Translations under genes and position numbers: made by a program
The notes under the pieces: generated by a model
What the model was told of the DNA's origin: nothing
The model's database searches: none
What the model saw: only the letters and a program-made list of their open reading frames with translations
NCBI GenBank assembly: GCA_015489555.1
Contig: WFZN01000028.1
Coordinates: forward strand, 1-25,849
Direction: 5' to 3'
Origin: Candidatus Dojkabacteria bacterium
GTDB taxonomy: Bacteria; Patescibacteriota; Dojkabacteria; GCA-002793355
Length of the DNA: 25,849 nucleotides
Shown: positions 1 to 6,335 of the stretch, piece after piece
How positions within the stretch are numbered: the first letter of the stretch is position 1
How the letters are laid out: every line of letters begins with the position of its first letter

Positions 1-2
1 GA

Positions 3-488
3 ATAGACGGCTTGGCGTCGGGTTTATACATGATTACAATTTTTGGGTTTTTACTTCTTAATGTGGCTTTTCCGCAGTCGTTTTGGATATTTGGTAGACA
101 CTCTGTTGCCGCTATGCTAATGAGTCTTTTTGGCACATTATTGGTGTATTTTTACTTTAATATTCCTCCAGCCAGAGTATTTATGGGTAGCCCTGGGGCG
201 TTGCCGATTGGGGCTGTATTTTTCCTTGTTGCAGCATATACAGATACACTTGAAGCCTTTGTATTTTTTATGTTGATATATTTGGTGGATTTGCTTAGTA
301 GTTTTTTACAAATTTTATCAATTAAATTAAGAGGTAAAAGATTGTTTCCAATAGCTCCTATACATCATTATTTTCAGCACAAGGGCTGGCCGGATGCAAA
401 GGTTACTATGCGGGCATATTTTTTACAAATCTTGTTAGTTATGATAGGAATCCTGGTGCAGATATATGTCCGTAAGATGTTCTATTAG
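3..488 (+). CDS. mraY: Phospho-MurNAc-pentapeptide transferase, C-terminal part (5' end outside window)
   Basis: MraY joins UDP-MurNAc-pentapeptide to undecaprenyl phosphate (lipid I synthesis) in the cytoplasmic membrane. No stop codon lies upstream in this frame before the window edge, so the gene very likely begins outside. The visible part has several hydrophobic helices and matches the family C-terminus: PARVFMG, then a helix, then IKLRGKRLFPIAPIHH, GWP, and a last membrane helix. Family members read MGDxGSL at the first motif and HHH at the second; here they read MGSPGAL and HHY. The Asp replaced by Ser (codon 189-191) is one of three Mg2+/catalytic aspartates of MraY; the other two would be upstream of the window. 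The assignment to the MraY/WecA superfamily is firm. Whether it is the working MraY or a diverged paralogue cannot be told from this fragment. Confidence 0.85.
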   Translation: MDGLASGLYMITIFGFLLLNVAFPQSFWIFGRHSVAAMLMSLFGTLLVYFYFNIPPARVFMGSPGALPIGAVFFLVAAYTDTLEAFVFFMLIYLVDLLSSFLQILSIKLRGKRLFPIAPIHHYFQHKGWPDAKVTMRAYFLQILLVMIGILVQIYVRKMFY

Positions 489-520
489 TTAGTATAAATG
501 TAAAATAAGGCTTAGCGCAA

Positions 521-1954
521 ATGTATACTCAGCTGTTAGTAACTGTTGGTCCTTCTACCATAAAAAAGAATATACTAGAGAAGTTACTTGATATCGGTGT
601 GCGTAATTTTCGGTTTAATTTTAAACATAATAGCGTTGAATGGCATAGTCAGCATATACTGAACCTACGGCATTTAGCTCAAAGAAGAGGAATACACGTT
701 AATGTTATGTTAGATTTGCAAGGGCCCAGCGTAAGGGTTAAACTGGCTGATGCTAATACTAGTATCAAGATTGAGCCTGGAACAATTTATAGTCTGGTTA
801 AAGAAATAAAAAATCCAAATGATATCTCTGTTACACATCCTCAAGTGTTTAGTCACTTAAAAGATGGCAATGTGATATACATGAACGAGGGAAGGTTAAA
901 GTTCATTCTAGAAATAACCGATAAGCTAGAGTATCTTTTACATCCCGAAGTTAAGGGAGTATTACGGAATGGAGTTTCGTTTAATGTTGAAGGTGTAACT
1001 TTTACAAAGCTGCCTGTACTAACAAAGCGAGATCTTAAAGGACTGGATTTAGCAGCGGCTGGGCTGGTAGACACTTTAGCTATCTCATTTGTAAGAGGGG
1101 CCAAAGATTTAGTTACGGTTAAGGAACAGCTTAGGAGGTTAAACGTCGTAGGCGTTGGGTTAGTATCTAAAATTGAAACTACAGCAGCAGTTGAGCGCTT
1201 AGAAGAAATAATTGATGAAAGTGATGTTATTATGATTGCAAGGGGGGATCTTGCACTAGAAACCCCATTTTACAAGGTACCAACGTTACAAAAAGAGATT
1301 ATTGCAGCAGCGCGTGGTAGTTCTGTACCGGTTATAGTGGCTACCCAAATGCTAGAGAGTATGATTAAAAATCCTTTTCCAACAAGGGCTGAGATTTCAG
1401 ACGTTGGCAATGCAGTTTACGATAAAGCAGATGTTTTAATGTTATCAGGTGAAACAGCAATAGGGGAGTATCCTGTACTAGCTGTAGAAACTATGGTAAA
1501 AATTGCTGAATATGTCGAAAGTCACCCCGTGAAGTGTCATTTTGATATACCGTACAGTGTAAAAACTCAGAAACAGAGGTTGATTGCCTCTGTGGCAGAG
1601 CTTATAAAAGAGTATACAAGGGAAAGGGGTTCAAATAGTAAGGTTTTTGTTATACTTTTTGCCCATGATCTTGGAATAATAAATGATTTTGTAAGATATA
1701 GGATACAGGTACCTTCAGCTGTTTTTTGGAAGGGTAATCCCTCAGGTTTTAATCGCTTATTTCTACGTTATGGCATAAAGCATGCATTTTTGTTACAGCA
1801 AAGTTTTGATACAGAACATCTCTTTGTGAATTATGCTATAAAGCGCGTTAAAGATAACGGAGTGTTACGGCCTAATACAAATGTTATTGTAATTTTTGAT
1901 GAGAAGATTTTACCTAAAACACGGGCTGCACGATTAAGAATATTTAGGGTGTAA
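521..1954 (+). CDS. pyk: Pyruvate kinase
   Basis: Converts phosphoenolpyruvate and ADP to pyruvate and ATP, the last step of glycolysis, in the cytosol. The 477 aa are full length for the family. The N-terminal VTVGPST motif, the catalytic SKIE lysine, the metal-binding IARGDLALE segment, ATQMLESM and PTRAEISDVGNAV are all present, followed by an alpha/beta C-terminal domain (about residues 340-477). The monovalent-cation region is unusual. The family RxNFSH motif reads RFNFKH (Lys35), and DTKGPEIRT reads DLQGPSVRV (residues 65-73). The Leu-Gln-...-Val pattern belongs to K+-independent enzymes, but those normally carry Lys where this protein has Ser70. The start ATG lacks a clear Shine-Dalgarno sequence. 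The gene follows mraY by 32 nt and is followed after 2 nt by an unknown gene, suggesting one transcript. Confidence 0.93.
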   Translation: MYTQLLVTVGPSTIKKNILEKLLDIGVRNFRFNFKHNSVEWHSQHILNLRHLAQRRGIHVNVMLDLQGPSVRVKLADANTSIKIEPGTIYSLVKEIKNPNDISVTHPQVFSHLKDGNVIYMNEGRLKFILEITDKLEYLLHPEVKGVLRNGVSFNVEGVTFTKLPVLTKRDLKGLDLAAAGLVDTLAISFVRGAKDLVTVKEQLRRLNVVGVGLVSKIETTAAVERLEEIIDESDVIMIARGDLALETPFYKVPTLQKEIIAAARGSSVPVIVATQMLESMIKNPFPTRAEISDVGNAVYDKADVLMLSGETAIGEYPVLAVETMVKIAEYVESHPVKCHFDIPYSVKTQKQRLIASVAELIKEYTRERGSNSKVFVILFAHDLGIINDFVRYRIQVPSAVFWKGNPSGFNRLFLRYGIKHAFLLQQSFDTEHLFVNYAIKRVKDNGVLRPNTNVIVIFDEKILPKTRAARLRIFRV

Positions 1955-1956
1955 AC

Positions 1957-2568
1957 ATGAGGGTAAAGGCTTTTCTTTCTGTCGCTCTTTTAGAAAGTAT
2001 AAGAGGCTATCTTCTTAATAAACGTAGGTACATAAGTAAAGAGGCTTTTGTATCGTACTGTTGTTCTGTTCCCCGACCAGTCGCTATAGCAGAGTTAAAG
2101 GAAACAGAGCATGAATTTGTTTTATCGTACAGGGATTCAAGAAGGACAAATTTGGGTCAGGAACCTCTATGTTGTATCTTAAAAAATACCAAGATACGAA
2201 CCTATTTTGTATTAGTTTTTAACAAAACAAGACAAGTATCTAGTGACGTATATAAAATAAACCTTGAATATGGAGTTTACAGGCATGTAGGTGTGTTGGA
2301 TTACTGGGATTTTTTAAGAATAAAAGTCGTGCAAGAGTTGTTTCGAAGTCAATCTTATGGAGGCTTTGATAGCAAGCAACTTGGTAAGAAAGTCGTTATC
2401 GTTGGTAGTGAGTTTTATAAAAAACCAAAAGCCGAGGATATGTACTTATTGCATGAGTTTTACGTGCTTGAAGATAAGTTGTTTTTGGGGGACACCTTGC
2501 CATTTTGGTTAGAAAAACGGAAGTTAGAAAAAAGGAGGTTTTTATTAACAGCTGCTATGTGGGAGTAG
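1957..2568 (+). CDS. Hypothetical protein, 203 aa, coupled to pyk
   Basis: I do not recognise this protein. The ATG is 2 nt after the pyk stop, with GGGTG just upstream, so it is probably translated from the same mRNA. It is basic, with no membrane segment or signal peptide. The N-terminal 90 residues contain two Cys-Cys pairs (YCCSVP and LCCILK), and the rest looks mixed alpha/beta with hydrophobic strands (KVVIVGSEFY). No catalytic signature stands out; the Cys pairs are not spaced as a classical zinc finger. Its 3' end overlaps the convergent Pro/Thr-rich gene by 14 nt. That it is a real gene rests on length, codon continuity and coupling to pyk. Confidence 0.65.
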   Translation: MRVKAFLSVALLESIRGYLLNKRRYISKEAFVSYCCSVPRPVAIAELKETEHEFVLSYRDSRRTNLGQEPLCCILKNTKIRTYFVLVFNKTRQVSSDVYKINLEYGVYRHVGVLDYWDFLRIKVVQELFRSQSYGGFDSKQLGKKVVIVGSEFYKKPKAEDMYLLHEFYVLEDKLFLGDTLPFWLEKRKLEKRRFLLTAAMWE

Positions 2569-3007
2569 GAGTCGGGGTGTTTGTGGGTGTGGGAGTAGGG
2601 GTAGATGTAGGAGTGGAGGTTGGTGTAGTCGTACCGGTTGAAGGAGATGGTGTTGTAGTTACAGATATTGTCGGGGTTGGTGTGATAGAGGTTATAGGGG
2701 TAGGAGAGGCGGAGGGAGAAGCAGAGGGGGTCGGTGACACAGCCATTCGGGTTAAGAGTTTTTGTGGCAGGCCTTGGTATAAAAACGGGTTTTGAGAGGG
2801 TATAAAAAGATCGTTGTTGGGTGACGTTCCCCCGGATTTATGGTAAGACTGGTTATTGGTTTGGATCAGATGTGATTCTATAAACTTCTTGCGTTGATAC
2901 ATAATTATTGTCAATATGATAAACACCACTACTAGAATAAAGTTTATTATGTGATACAGCTTAGCGTGGTAGCTAGCGCCTTCTTCGAGGTTAAGGCGTT
3001 TTTGCAT
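2555..3007 (-). CDS. Single-pass membrane protein with Pro/Thr-rich repeat tail
   Basis: A 150-aa protein with one membrane helix (about residues 17-40, IINFILVVVFIILTII), a polar stretch with RKK directly after it, and a C-terminal third built almost only of Pro, Thr and Ser (TPTPT, SPTPSAS and similar units) running to the last residue. Such tails are typical of extended, often O-modified, cell-surface linkers. The start is well supported: TATAAT lies 5 nt before the ATG. The repeat DNA makes the plus strand strongly G-rich. The positive residues after the helix leave topology unclear: the tail would be inside by the positive-inside rule, although such tails are normally outside. The tail ends without a domain behind it, so either the repeat is the functional end or the stop resulted from repeat slippage. 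Confidence 0.7.
   Translation of the reverse strand: MQKRLNLEEGASYHAKLYHIINFILVVVFIILTIIMYQRKKFIESHLIQTNNQSYHKSGGTSPNNDLFIPSQNPFLYQGLPQKLLTRMAVSPTPSASPSASPTPITSITPTPTISVTTTPSPSTGTTTPTSTPTSTPTPTPTNTPTPTPT
2574..2601 (+). other. Potential G-quadruplex at the 3' overlap
   Basis: Four G-runs of 4, 3, 3 and 4 on the plus strand are separated by loops of 7, 3 and 4 nt, which fits the G3+N1-7 pattern. The motif begins 5 nt after the stop codon of the 203-aa gene and is the complement of the Pro/Thr repeat codons. Any folding or role is inference; it may simply follow from the CCN/ACN codons. Confidence 0.4.
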
Positions 3008-3012
3008 TTTTG

Positions 3013-3032
3013 ATTATAGCGTATGCTATTAT
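3013..3032. promoter_or_regulatory. Divergent -10 boxes for the two flanking genes
   Basis: On the minus strand TATAAT (3018-3013) lies 5 nt before the ATG at 3007. On the plus strand TATTAT (3027-3032) lies 5 nt before the ATG at 3038. Transcription starting 6-8 nt past each box would produce mRNAs with essentially no 5' leader. No convincing -35 is visible on either strand. The two boxes are only 8 nt apart, so the polymerases would compete. Confidence 0.5.
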
Positions 3033-3037
3033 TAAAT

Positions 3038-4366
3038 ATGGTTTTGTTATTAAGAGATTTTGATTTACAAACTGCTCCAAAATTAAATAAAGAGGCTATA
3101 GTGGGGCGAAAAGTGACAATGCTTAAACCGTTATTAAGGGGGGAAGCTAAATATATTCCAGATTTTTTTGTGGTAACTACCAAAGTTTTTAAGGATTTGT
3201 TTGAGAAAATCTATGTAGACAGTACGTTACCGCCCATAGACAAAGTTAGGCAATATATTTTGGATTATCCTTTTGATACTGAGTTTATCGACAAGCTTGC
3301 ATATGTTTACAGGTCTCTTAGCCGGTGGTCTCTTGCTAAGGTTGCTGTTAGGTCCTCTGTTAGTGCTTCTTCGTTTCCCGGTGTAAGTTTCTCAGGTATA
3401 TATAAAACATACCTTAATGTACAGGGTGTGGATGAGCTAGTTTTGGCAATTAAGAAGGTGTACTTGTCTTTCTTTGATGATGTCGGGTTGCATTATTTAA
3501 AGAGGTATAAAATTCCGTTTACTAAGGTCAATCTGGCGGTTATGGTGCAAAGATTAATCGTGCCTGAGGTGTCTGGCTTGGCATATTCGTTTGATCCAGC
3601 TTTGCACACTCAGGATCATTTTACTATTGAAGCAGTGTATGGGAGTGGAGAAGTAATTGCTGATGGGGAAGTTAATCCGGATGTTTATGTCGTTGATAAA
3701 AGCAGCTTAAAGATTACGGAGAAAAAGATTAGTCCCCAATTTTGGATGCGTTCCTTTGCGAACGTGCGGGTTGCGACTTCTGAGGAAGTCGCAACCCGCA
3801 CCGAGCTCTCCAGGGTGTGGCATTATACGGCCAAATTAACAGATACTCAAATACAGCTTTTAGGGCGTTTGCTTAAAACACTTGATAAATATTACGAGGA
3901 CTTTACAGTAGAGTGGGTATTTAGCGGAAGTCATTTTTATGTACTACAGGTAAAGGGATCTGTACGCAATAGTAAAGGGGGAGCACACCAGAAAGATACG
4001 TTAGCCCCTGGAGTTAAGTTTCCGATATTGGTAGGTACCCCTTTGAGTAGAGGCGAGGTTATTGGCAAAAGCATCGTATTAAGTGAGGAACTACTAGAGC
4101 GCTTAACCGATAAGCAAATTCAGCGTAAAATAAAAAACAAGATCTTGGTGACATCTTCTTTGTCAAGAAGGTTACGTGATATACTGCTTATTACTCCAGT
4201 TAAAGCTGTTATCCTTGATACTGGAAGCGTGCGTTCTGATGTAGGGTTCTTCCTAGAAGAGTTAGGGGTGCCATCTATAGGGGGCACTTATAATGCAACT
4301 AAAGTGATAGAAAGCGGGGCTAAGTTGCATGTTGATGCTAACAGTGGTTCCGTTTATTTGGTTTAA
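3038..4366 (+). CDS. PEP synthase/PPDK-like ATP-grasp protein with degenerate phosphohistidine domain
   Basis: A 442-aa protein related to the N-terminal half of phosphoenolpyruvate synthase. The ATP-grasp part carries VGRKVTML (family GGKxxxL, keeping the Lys), AVRSSVSASSFPGVSFSG (family VRSSATAEDxPxxSFAG), MVQRLI, AVYGSGE (family WGLGE), NPDVYVV and FTVEW...VLQVK (family DIEWA...LQxRP). The C-terminal swivel domain aligns through GSVRSDVGFFLEELGVPSIGG with the family GGxTxHAAIVARELGxPAVVG, but the phosphorylated His is Asp (codon 4238-4240). The PEP-binding TIM-barrel is absent. It may bind ATP but should not run the normal PEP synthase cycle; substrate unknown. I chose the ATG at 3038 over the one at 3023 because a -10 box sits 5 nt before it and the upstream ATG lies within the promoter. 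A perfect palindrome is read in frame at 3764-3801. Confidence 0.8.
   Translation: MVLLLRDFDLQTAPKLNKEAIVGRKVTMLKPLLRGEAKYIPDFFVVTTKVFKDLFEKIYVDSTLPPIDKVRQYILDYPFDTEFIDKLAYVYRSLSRWSLAKVAVRSSVSASSFPGVSFSGIYKTYLNVQGVDELVLAIKKVYLSFFDDVGLHYLKRYKIPFTKVNLAVMVQRLIVPEVSGLAYSFDPALHTQDHFTIEAVYGSGEVIADGEVNPDVYVVDKSSLKITEKKISPQFWMRSFANVRVATSEEVATRTELSRVWHYTAKLTDTQIQLLGRLLKTLDKYYEDFTVEWVFSGSHFYVLQVKGSVRNSKGGAHQKDTLAPGVKFPILVGTPLSRGEVIGKSIVLSEELLERLTDKQIQRKIKNKILVTSSLSRRLRDILLITPVKAVILDTGSVRSDVGFFLEELGVPSIGGTYNATKVIESGAKLHVDANSGSVYLV
3764..3801. repeat. Perfect 17-bp palindrome inside a coding region
   Basis: The left arm GTGCGGGTTGCGACTTC (3764-3780), a 4-nt loop TGAG, and the right arm GAAGTCGCAACCCGCAC (3785-3801) pair without a mismatch. 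It is translated in frame as VRVATSEEVATRT, itself roughly mirror-symmetric. Each arm is about 65% GC in an AT-rich gene. In the protein it falls in the variable linker between the PDVY and IEW-type motifs of the ATP-grasp part, a place where an insertion would be tolerated. Confidence 0.9.
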
Positions 4367-4394
4367 AAATACAAAACCTGGTTTAAATTGGCGT

Positions 4395-4820
4395 CTATTT
4401 AACGCTGTTTTTGGGGGCCTTTTTAAGAAAAGCTCTAACGGTAGGGTTGTGTTCAAGACGTTTTAAAAGTGTAAGGGCATCTTTAAAGGTAAGTTTTCCC
4501 CTTTTTACTACCTCAAACAGCATAGTTGGTTCAAGATCACTTATCAGCTGGACTTTTTCAAGTTGAGCATTACGAGTAGGGGTGAAGTTAATAGTTATTA
4601 TCTGACCGGACTCGCATTTTAAACACTTTATACTAGCGATTATTTTGGCACCTACAACTGCACGTATGTCTACCTCTTCTGGAGTAAAACGTTTACCGCA
4701 TTTTTCGCAATAACGTATATGATCGTTAACTATCTTTTGTTTTAACTCAACTACTATTGGATTACTTGTTATAATCTGGGTAGATGTTGGATTGTTTGTT
4801 GAATTGTTGGCTAATTCCAT
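4395..4820 (-). CDS. Zinc-ribbon protein, unknown function
   Basis: A 141-aa soluble protein. An N-terminal stretch of about 20 residues, rich in Asn, Thr and Ser, is followed by a four-cysteine zinc ribbon: CEKCGKRF (Cys38, Cys41) and CLKCES (Cys66, Cys69). The remainder is helical and basic (residues 85-141), with a Lys/Arg-rich end suited to nucleic-acid contact. I cannot name a family. It diverges from rpoD with only 23 nt between the start codons, so the two promoters overlap each other's coding starts. It converges with the PEP-synthase-like gene, leaving 28 nt without a clear terminator. The start is fixed by an extended -10 box 5 nt upstream. Confidence 0.7.
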   Translation of the reverse strand: MELANNSTNNPTSTQIITSNPIVVELKQKIVNDHIRYCEKCGKRFTPEEVDIRAVVGAKIIASIKCLKCESGQIITINFTPTRNAQLEKVQLISDLEPTMLFEVVKRGKLTFKDALTLLKRLEHNPTVRAFLKKAPKNSVK

Positions 4821-4825
4821 AAAAT

Positions 4826-4853
4826 ATTATATCAGTAGAGTCAATGCCCTCAA
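4826..4853 (-). promoter_or_regulatory. Promoter of the zinc-ribbon gene, leaderless type
   Basis: Read on the minus strand: TTGAGG (4853-4848), a 16-nt spacer, an extended -10 TGA-TATAAT (TATAAT at 4831-4826), then 5 nt and ATG. The -35 lies inside the first codons of rpoD, so the two genes share their control region. The transcript would begin at or next to the AUG. Confidence 0.6.
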
Positions 4854-6166
4854 AAACTCGCAAACAAACCAAGGCTGTGTCTGCAGGGCACAACAAACGC
4901 AGCGAACAAGTGGCAAGCCGGGGTAAATCTTCAGCTAACCTTTCTAAAGATCAGGTAAGTAAATTAATCGGTGTAAAAACGAGTAATATAACTAAGACAA
5001 AACTTCTAAACTCACCTGGGGTTAAAAGCCTTTTAGAGAAAGGTAAAGAACGTGGATTCGTAGTAGACGAAGAGATATTTGATACTTTAAAAGAATGGTA
5101 TCATCCTGATGTTGTGGATATGCTTTTTCAAGTACTGGAGGAAGAAGGTATAACAGTAAAATACACCCCTGAGTCAATGGAGAAAAGAAGAAAAACTCCA
5201 AGGCAATTAACTTTAAATGAAAAGATTCAAATATTACGAAGAATAATGGCAAGTGCTTCTGGCAACCCATTAAGATCCTATTTAAACGAGATTAGTAATA
5301 TACCATTATTAACAGCAGAAGAAGAGGTAGAACTTGCTAAACGAATAGAAGCTGGTGACAAAGAAGCAAGAGATTTATTTATCTTAGCCAATTTAAGGTT
5401 AGTTGTAAGCACTGCAAAGCGCTTTGCCAAAAGCGGCCTTGATTTTTTGGATCTTATCCAAGAAGGGAACAAGGGCCTAATGAAGGCTGTTGACAAATTT
5501 GATTATAAAAAGGGTTGGAAGTTTTCCACATATGCAACATGGTGGATTAGGCAGGCTATAACAAGGGCGATTGCTGATCAGTCGCGTACCGTTCGTATTC
5601 CGGTACATATGACAGAAAGGATAAGTGAGCTTAAACGAATTGAGCATGAGCTTACTACAAAACTTGGTAGGAAGCCTACTATAGAGGAATTGTCAAAGGC
5701 TGCTAAAATACCGGTTGAGAAGATCTTATATATTCAACGAGTCGCCCAGTCAATAGTCTCCTTAACGGGAGAGCGTTCACCAAGCAGTGCAGAGGACGAC
5801 GCAGTAACCCTAAGCGAGATTATTAGTGATGAAAGTATTGTGGAAGATCCTGCAAAGATTGCTACAAGACGGATTTTAATGGAAAAACTTATGGAGTACA
5901 TTAAAGAACTACCCGAGCGCGAGCGGCAGGTGTTAGAACTTCGTACAGGTATCCATGATGGTATTGCCCGTACGCTAGAGGAGGTAGGGCGTATATTTAG
6001 TGTTACCCGTGAGCGTATACGCCAGATAGAGGCTAGAGCCATTCAAACATTAAAAGAGATAGCTAAAGAACGATTAAAACAAGAGCAGGAGTCACTAAGG
6101 CGTCAAATTAAGGAGGCTATAGATAGGGCAGAAGAACAATTACTAGAAAATGATGTCAAAAAATAG
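4844..6166 (+). CDS. rpoD: Primary (housekeeping) sigma factor, sigma-70
   Basis: Directs RNA polymerase core (rpoB/rpoC in this window) to -10/-35 promoters. The 440 aa contain a short basic N-terminus, a region 1.1-like segment (about 60-105, ERGFVVDEEIFDTLKEW), region 1.2 (NPLRSYLNEISNIPLLTAEE), region 2 with the melting and -10 recognition helix (YATWWIRQAITRAIADQSR), region 3, and region 4.2 with the -35 helix-turn-helix (TLEEVGRIFSVTRERIRQIE). A charged helical tail of about 30 residues follows region 4, where many sigma-70 proteins stop. Regions 2.4 and 4.2 look standard, so TATAAT/TTGACA-type promoters are expected, and matching ones occur in this window. It diverges from the zinc-ribbon gene; tRNA-His follows after 32 nt. 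Confidence 0.95.
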   Translation: MPSKTRKQTKAVSAGHNKRSEQVASRGKSSANLSKDQVSKLIGVKTSNITKTKLLNSPGVKSLLEKGKERGFVVDEEIFDTLKEWYHPDVVDMLFQVLEEEGITVKYTPESMEKRRKTPRQLTLNEKIQILRRIMASASGNPLRSYLNEISNIPLLTAEEEVELAKRIEAGDKEARDLFILANLRLVVSTAKRFAKSGLDFLDLIQEGNKGLMKAVDKFDYKKGWKFSTYATWWIRQAITRAIADQSRTVRIPVHMTERISELKRIEHELTTKLGRKPTIEELSKAAKIPVEKILYIQRVAQSIVSLTGERSPSSAEDDAVTLSEIISDESIVEDPAKIATRRILMEKLMEYIKELPERERQVLELRTGIHDGIARTLEEVGRIFSVTRERIRQIEARAIQTLKEIAKERLKQEQESLRRQIKEAIDRAEEQLLENDVKK

Positions 6167-6168
6167 GT

Positions 6169-6174
6169 TATAAT
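6169..6174 (+). promoter_or_regulatory. -10 box upstream of tRNA-His
   Basis: A perfect TATAAT directly after the rpoD stop codon, 24 nt before G-1 of tRNA-His. No good -35 is visible at 16-18 nt, so the tRNA may also be read from rpoD. Confidence 0.45.
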
Positions 6175-6198
6175 CATTTAGTTTATTTCTATCAACTT

Positions 6199-6271
6199 GG
6201 TGGCCATAGCTCAGTGGTAGAGCGCCTGCCTGTGGAGCAGGTGGTCGCGGGTTCGAATCCCGCTGGTCACC
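6199..6271 (+). tRNA. tRNA-His (anticodon GTG)
   Basis: The cloverleaf is complete. The acceptor GTGGCCA pairs with TGGTCAC (one G-U); the D stem is GCTC/GAGC; the anticodon stem CCTGC/GCAGG carries loop CTGTGGA with anticodon GTG; the T arm is GCGGG-TTCGAAT-CCCGC. The histidine identity pair G-1:C73 is encoded (G at 6199, C at 6271). The following bases are CAT, so a full CCA end is not encoded and must be added by a nucleotidyltransferase. Confidence 0.95.
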
Positions 6272-6299
6272 CATTTTAGTTTTGTCTTACTTTGGCGTA

Positions 6300-6328
6300 T
6301 TGGCTAATGGTCGTTTTTTGTGTATACT
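6300..6328 (+). promoter_or_regulatory. Promoter of the pilN-like cluster
   Basis: TTGGCT (6300-6305), a 17-nt spacer and TATACT (6323-6328), then 7 nt and ATG at 6336. The spacing is ideal, and the expected start point is at the start codon, so the mRNA would be leaderless. It lies just downstream of tRNA-His and gives the membrane cluster its own promoter. Confidence 0.6.
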
Positions 6329-6335
6329 TTTAAAT

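Noticed and set aside
2560..2740. Short tandem repeat as a possible CRISPR or intergenic satellite
   Set aside because: Units are 6-12 nt degenerate codon repeats encoding Pro/Thr/Ser without spacers; no cas genes in the window.
2505..2795. Plus-strand reading frame with a Val-Gly repeat (VGVGVGVFVGVG)
   Set aside because: It is the complement of the Pro/Thr repeat codons of the minus-strand membrane protein, which has a good start, promoter and membrane helix; the repeat explains the open frame.
4366..4395. Terminator between the PEP-synthase-like gene and the convergent zinc-ribbon gene
   Set aside because: Only a weak GGTTT...AAACC pairing and a short TGGTTTAAA direct repeat are seen; not enough for a call.
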